This document shows, piece after piece, positions 19,145-21,673 of a DNA stretch of 21,673 nucleotides (position 1 is its first letter; each line of letters opens with the position of its first letter). The stretch is from positions 1 to 21,673 of the forward strand of contig LSSN01001907.1 in the NCBI GenBank assembly GCA_001970855.1. The letters run 5' to 3'. The notes beneath the pieces were generated by a model. That model made no database searches and had not been told where the DNA came from. It saw only the letters and a list, made by a program, of their open reading frames with translations. The position numbers were made by a program, and so were the translations under genes. This DNA comes from Smittium culicis (taxonomy: Eukaryota; Kickxellomycota; Harpellomycetes; Harpellales; Legeriomycetaceae).

Positions 19145-19290
19145 CGCTTAGCTCTATCAAATTATAAACGCTTAGCTCTATCAAATTATAAGCGCTTAGC
19201 TCTATCAAATTATAAACGCTTAGCTCTATCAAATTATAAACGCTTAGCTCTATCATTAATTATAAACGCTTTGCTCTATCATTAATTAAC
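19145..19290. repeat. 24-bp tandem repeat, about six units
   Basis: Unit CGCTTAGCTCTATCAAATTA followed by TAAA. Units at 19145, 19169, 19193 and 19217 are 24 bp and nearly identical (one A/G change at the end of unit 2). The unit at 19241 is 26 bp, with CATTAATTA replacing CAAATTA. The last one at 19267 has CGCTTTG and runs into unique sequence. Non-coding; the variants lie only at the right end. Confidence 0.93.
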
Positions 19291-20036
19291 CTCAGCAAGA
19301 CTATTTACTATCCACTTTATATTCTCAGTTTGCCGCATCACACAAAGAGAAGATAACATCCTTTCATTGTGTGATACATATACATTTACTATGAATAAAA
19401 ACGTCTCGGAATTTATCGCTATTTGACTCGGCTTCTCTTAAGGTGCGGTATGCCATGTTGTATATTTATAAATACAAGAGCAAATTACAACACACACTTT
19501 TTATAATTATAATTAAAAAATATTATTAATATTAATAAAACGCATCTAACTTATTTAATACTAATACTAATACTATATCCTATAATTAGAAAACTAATTA
19601 TAATAGCCAATGATAATATATTACTTTACTTACATTTCTCTGTCATAGAAATTTTTACTAGGTCGAGCCAATAGGATTAGAGAATCTATAAAATTTGTAT
19701 TTCTTATCTACATTTCACCTTTTTTACGCCTTTTCTAAACAAAATTGACTATAACCATAGAACGATTAGTCTATTGACTTTTACTTGTATATTCAACTTT
19801 GTTGACCTTGCCAAGAGCTACATTTTGGTATAAGTTTGGTATCTGTAGACAAAGTTTAACTATCGTCATTAATCGTATATGCCCAAGTTTGGTGCACGGT
19901 TTTAATTAGCCAAATCGAAAAAAAAAAGTGCGCAAATCGCCGAATTCGAATAATTCGAATATTTCGATTAATTTTCAACACACAAAAAAAATACAAAAAA
20001 ACCAAAGCACAAAAAAAAAAAACTTTACCTACCACT
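19291..20036. other. AT-rich region upstream of the decayed ORF1-type gene
   Basis: Contains a 9-bp inverted repeat ATCACACAA (19337-19345) / TTGTGTGAT (19367-19375) with a 21-base spacer, and three closely spaced TTCGAA-like words at about 19944-19967. From about 19975 the strand becomes A/C-rich (CAAAAAAAATACAAAAAAACC), like a transcript leader for the element that follows. No gene recognised. Confidence 0.4.
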
Positions 20037-21673
20037 ATGACCAACGAAAAGCCTATTAAACGTGCTAGAAACACGTTTAGCGATGTCCTGAAGCGAAATC
20101 TTCCTCATGGAAACGCTAATCCCACCATTTTTAAAAAAAATGAATCAAAAAAGATCAAATATATTTTCTGATACGATCAAAAAATTGATATGAGCCAGTA
20201 TAGAGATGTTTCAGTCAAACATCTGCTATATGATGGAAAGCAAACCAGCCTAAAACGACTGTGCCAAAATGGCTCAGATCGCAAAATTCGCATACCATCG
20301 GCGCAGTTTCAAGGAGACCACATGAACTCGCTCTATAAACTCGCCCACATATAGATGGTTGCATCTACATAAGAAAAGATGACCATCGAGCTAGATTAAC
20401 ATATCTAATATTTAGCAAAAAAGATAACACAGATAAAGCGATGCAAATAACATTCTCGCACAATCTCAAAGAAATTGAGATGTACCAGACCGAAAAATTA
20501 GAGGAGGACATCACAGTCGTCAACATCCTAAATCTCGGAGATGCTAATATACTCACTCTATTGGACTTAATAAAAGAGACTCTCCGACCGATTTCAGAAA
20601 TAATTGATATCAGCGCTCTATGAAGAAAATGGCTCTCAGAATCCCTCCCTTATGGAGTAAAAATTTTATTAAAGAAAAAAATCCGCTTATAAAATCATTC
20701 CAAGCTTCCTTGACTATGAGTATGGAAGAATCAATATCTTTTATAGAGGATGCAAAGAAGCTTGCAGCTACTGCAAGCAAGAAGGACACTGGAAGTCCAA
20801 CTGCGAGTTTTTGAAAAACAAAAGCAGAAAAAATTTTAAAAAAACTCAAAACGAAACAATAGATCAAACTGATGTCCAAATTAAAAGTACATTCGAAGCT
20901 GATATTGAGACTAATGTTCAATCAGGGGCTGATGAACCTAAATACGTAGACCAGGAACCTCCCAAACCTCTAGGTACTGAACAACGAAGAGGTACAGCTG
21001 GGATGAAACGACCTCCTGCTAGCTCAATAGCTATGGCAGAGTCAAAAAGGGTAGAAAAAACTGACGCACAACCTGATGAGCCGGTTATAAAAAACTTATT
21101 GGGCCAAACTTCAGTACCCAAAAAACACGGAAAAAATATTTCTGAAAATATTGGCAATTATGATGCCAATATCAACACCTTAAAAAACTCCAAAAAAATT
21201 ATTATACCTAGTACTCGGTTATAAGAAGACTCTTAAGGCTACAGCACGCCAACAAAGTTAGAAATTATGGCTGATAAAGCCAGAAATAACCAAATAACTG
21301 AGGCACAGTACATAGAATTCGAAAAAAATATTTTGCCGCGAATTTTAGGGAATCAGCCGCTGAACTTAATTATTAATCCGATCTGCTCAATCAGACTGAT
21401 CAGGATATGGAATTCGAATAATTGACTAAAGTTAACATAAAAAAAGTATAAAAACACCTGAAAAAGTAGAAAAAATAACAATAAAAAAAGTGAAAACAAA
21501 TTCTTGGTCCTCAATGTCCAAGAACTCAAAAAAGATACTATAAAAAAGTACATAGTTCTCAATAGCACTCTGAAAGACCATCAGTTTACAGTAAAAAAAA
21601 TCAGACAACGTAACGGCCAGTGGAGGCACGAAATCCACTTTACTAACTGTCAAAAAATTAACTTCACAGAAAC
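20037..21673 (+). pseudogene. Decayed retroelement ORF1/gag-like gene with CCHC zinc knuckle, cut by the window edge
   Basis: ATG at 20037 opens MTNEKPIKRARNTFSDVLKR and meets TGA at 20169, after which coding-like sequence continues (YDQKIDMSQYRDVSVKHLL). At about 20350 the reading shifts one base (IDGCIYIRKDDHRARLTYLI …) and runs to TGA at 20621. It returns to the first frame by about 20670: FLDYEYGRINIFYRGCKEA, then CSYCKQEGHWKSNC (20763-20804), a perfect C-X2-C-X4-H-X4-C knuckle. A charged linker runs to TAA at 21222. The same frame later gives ADKARNNQITEAQYIEFEKN and an open stretch to the edge (KFLVLNVQELKKDT…). Repeated stops and a shift in sequence that still looks coding point to a dead non-LTR-type element; an LTR-element gag is possible. 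RNA binding is inferred from the knuckle. Confidence 0.68.
20763..20804 (+). other. CCHC zinc-knuckle coding segment
   Basis: Encodes C-S-Y-C-K-Q-E-G-H-W-K-S-N-C, with exact C-X2-C-X4-H-X4-C spacing. It lies in the frame that continues downstream, not in the frame of the short ORF that starts at 20620. This fixes which frame is the real one here. Confidence 0.85.

Noticed and set aside
19937..19967. Heat-shock-element-like TTC/GAA words
   Set aside because: The GAA and TTC units are not in the alternating five-base phase that a heat-shock element requires.
20620..20814. 64-codon frame starting MKKMALRIPP
   Set aside because: The zinc knuckle lies in the other frame over the same bases, so this frame is a shadow of the decayed ORF1.
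20365..21157. Minus-strand frames at 20365-20556, 20610-20921 and 20918-21157
   Set aside because: Antisense shadows of the decayed zinc-knuckle element.

Overview
The window reads as nuclear DNA of a fungus, most likely an early-diverging, AT-rich one. The evidence is a set of genes with spliceosomal introns of roughly 80-180 bases (GT/GC donors, C/TTAAC-like branch sites), a fungal AP-1 (Yap1/Pap1) bZIP factor with its C-terminal cysteine module, a gamma-tubulin complex GCP2/Spc97 subunit, an F-box/LRR protein, and fungal-looking retroelement remnants. A Harpellales/Smittium-like genome is my best guess from general familiarity; this is inference, not a database result.

Layout. 1-1748 (minus strand) is a retroelement piece: a complete gag-like ORF followed in another frame by a reverse transcriptase with a YLDD motif. 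The RT carries an in-frame stop and a frameshift and runs off the left edge. This block is visibly richer in G+C than anything else here. 2539-3525 (+) is a single-exon F-box/LRR gene. 3797-4386 (-) is a small three-exon gene for a tail-anchored, Mim2-like protein that ordinary ORF scanning misses. 5505-8611 (+) is a two-exon GCP2/Spc97/Alp4 gene. 8612-10345 is intergenic and holds the first of three piggyBac-type miniature elements and a cluster of CCAAT boxes; a very small possible gene follows at 10346-10508. 11291-13482 (+) is a four-exon bacterial-type iron-sulfur L-serine dehydratase with a likely mitochondrial presequence and one GC-AG intron. Convergent with it, 15399-13807 (-) is the three-exon AP-1-like bZIP gene. 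15400-20036 is gene-poor and AT-rich, with two more miniature elements, a 24-bp tandem repeat and decayed open frames. 20037-21673 (+) is a decayed retroelement ORF1/gag with a CCHC zinc knuckle, running off the right edge.

The host genes do not form a pathway. The GCP2 and Mim2-like genes are divergent and share an upstream region of about 1.1 kb. The serine dehydratase and bZIP genes converge. The most notable items are (i) three related 188-192 bp elements with CCCTTTCCCG termini, one with both TTAA flanks and near-matching ends, which I interpret as a piggyBac-derived MITE family; (ii) the Fe-S serine dehydratase in a fungal setting with all expected cluster cysteines, including the C-terminal one; and (iii) the intron-hidden Mim2-like gene. 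I found no tRNA, rRNA or CRISPR array, and no clearly new multi-gene system.
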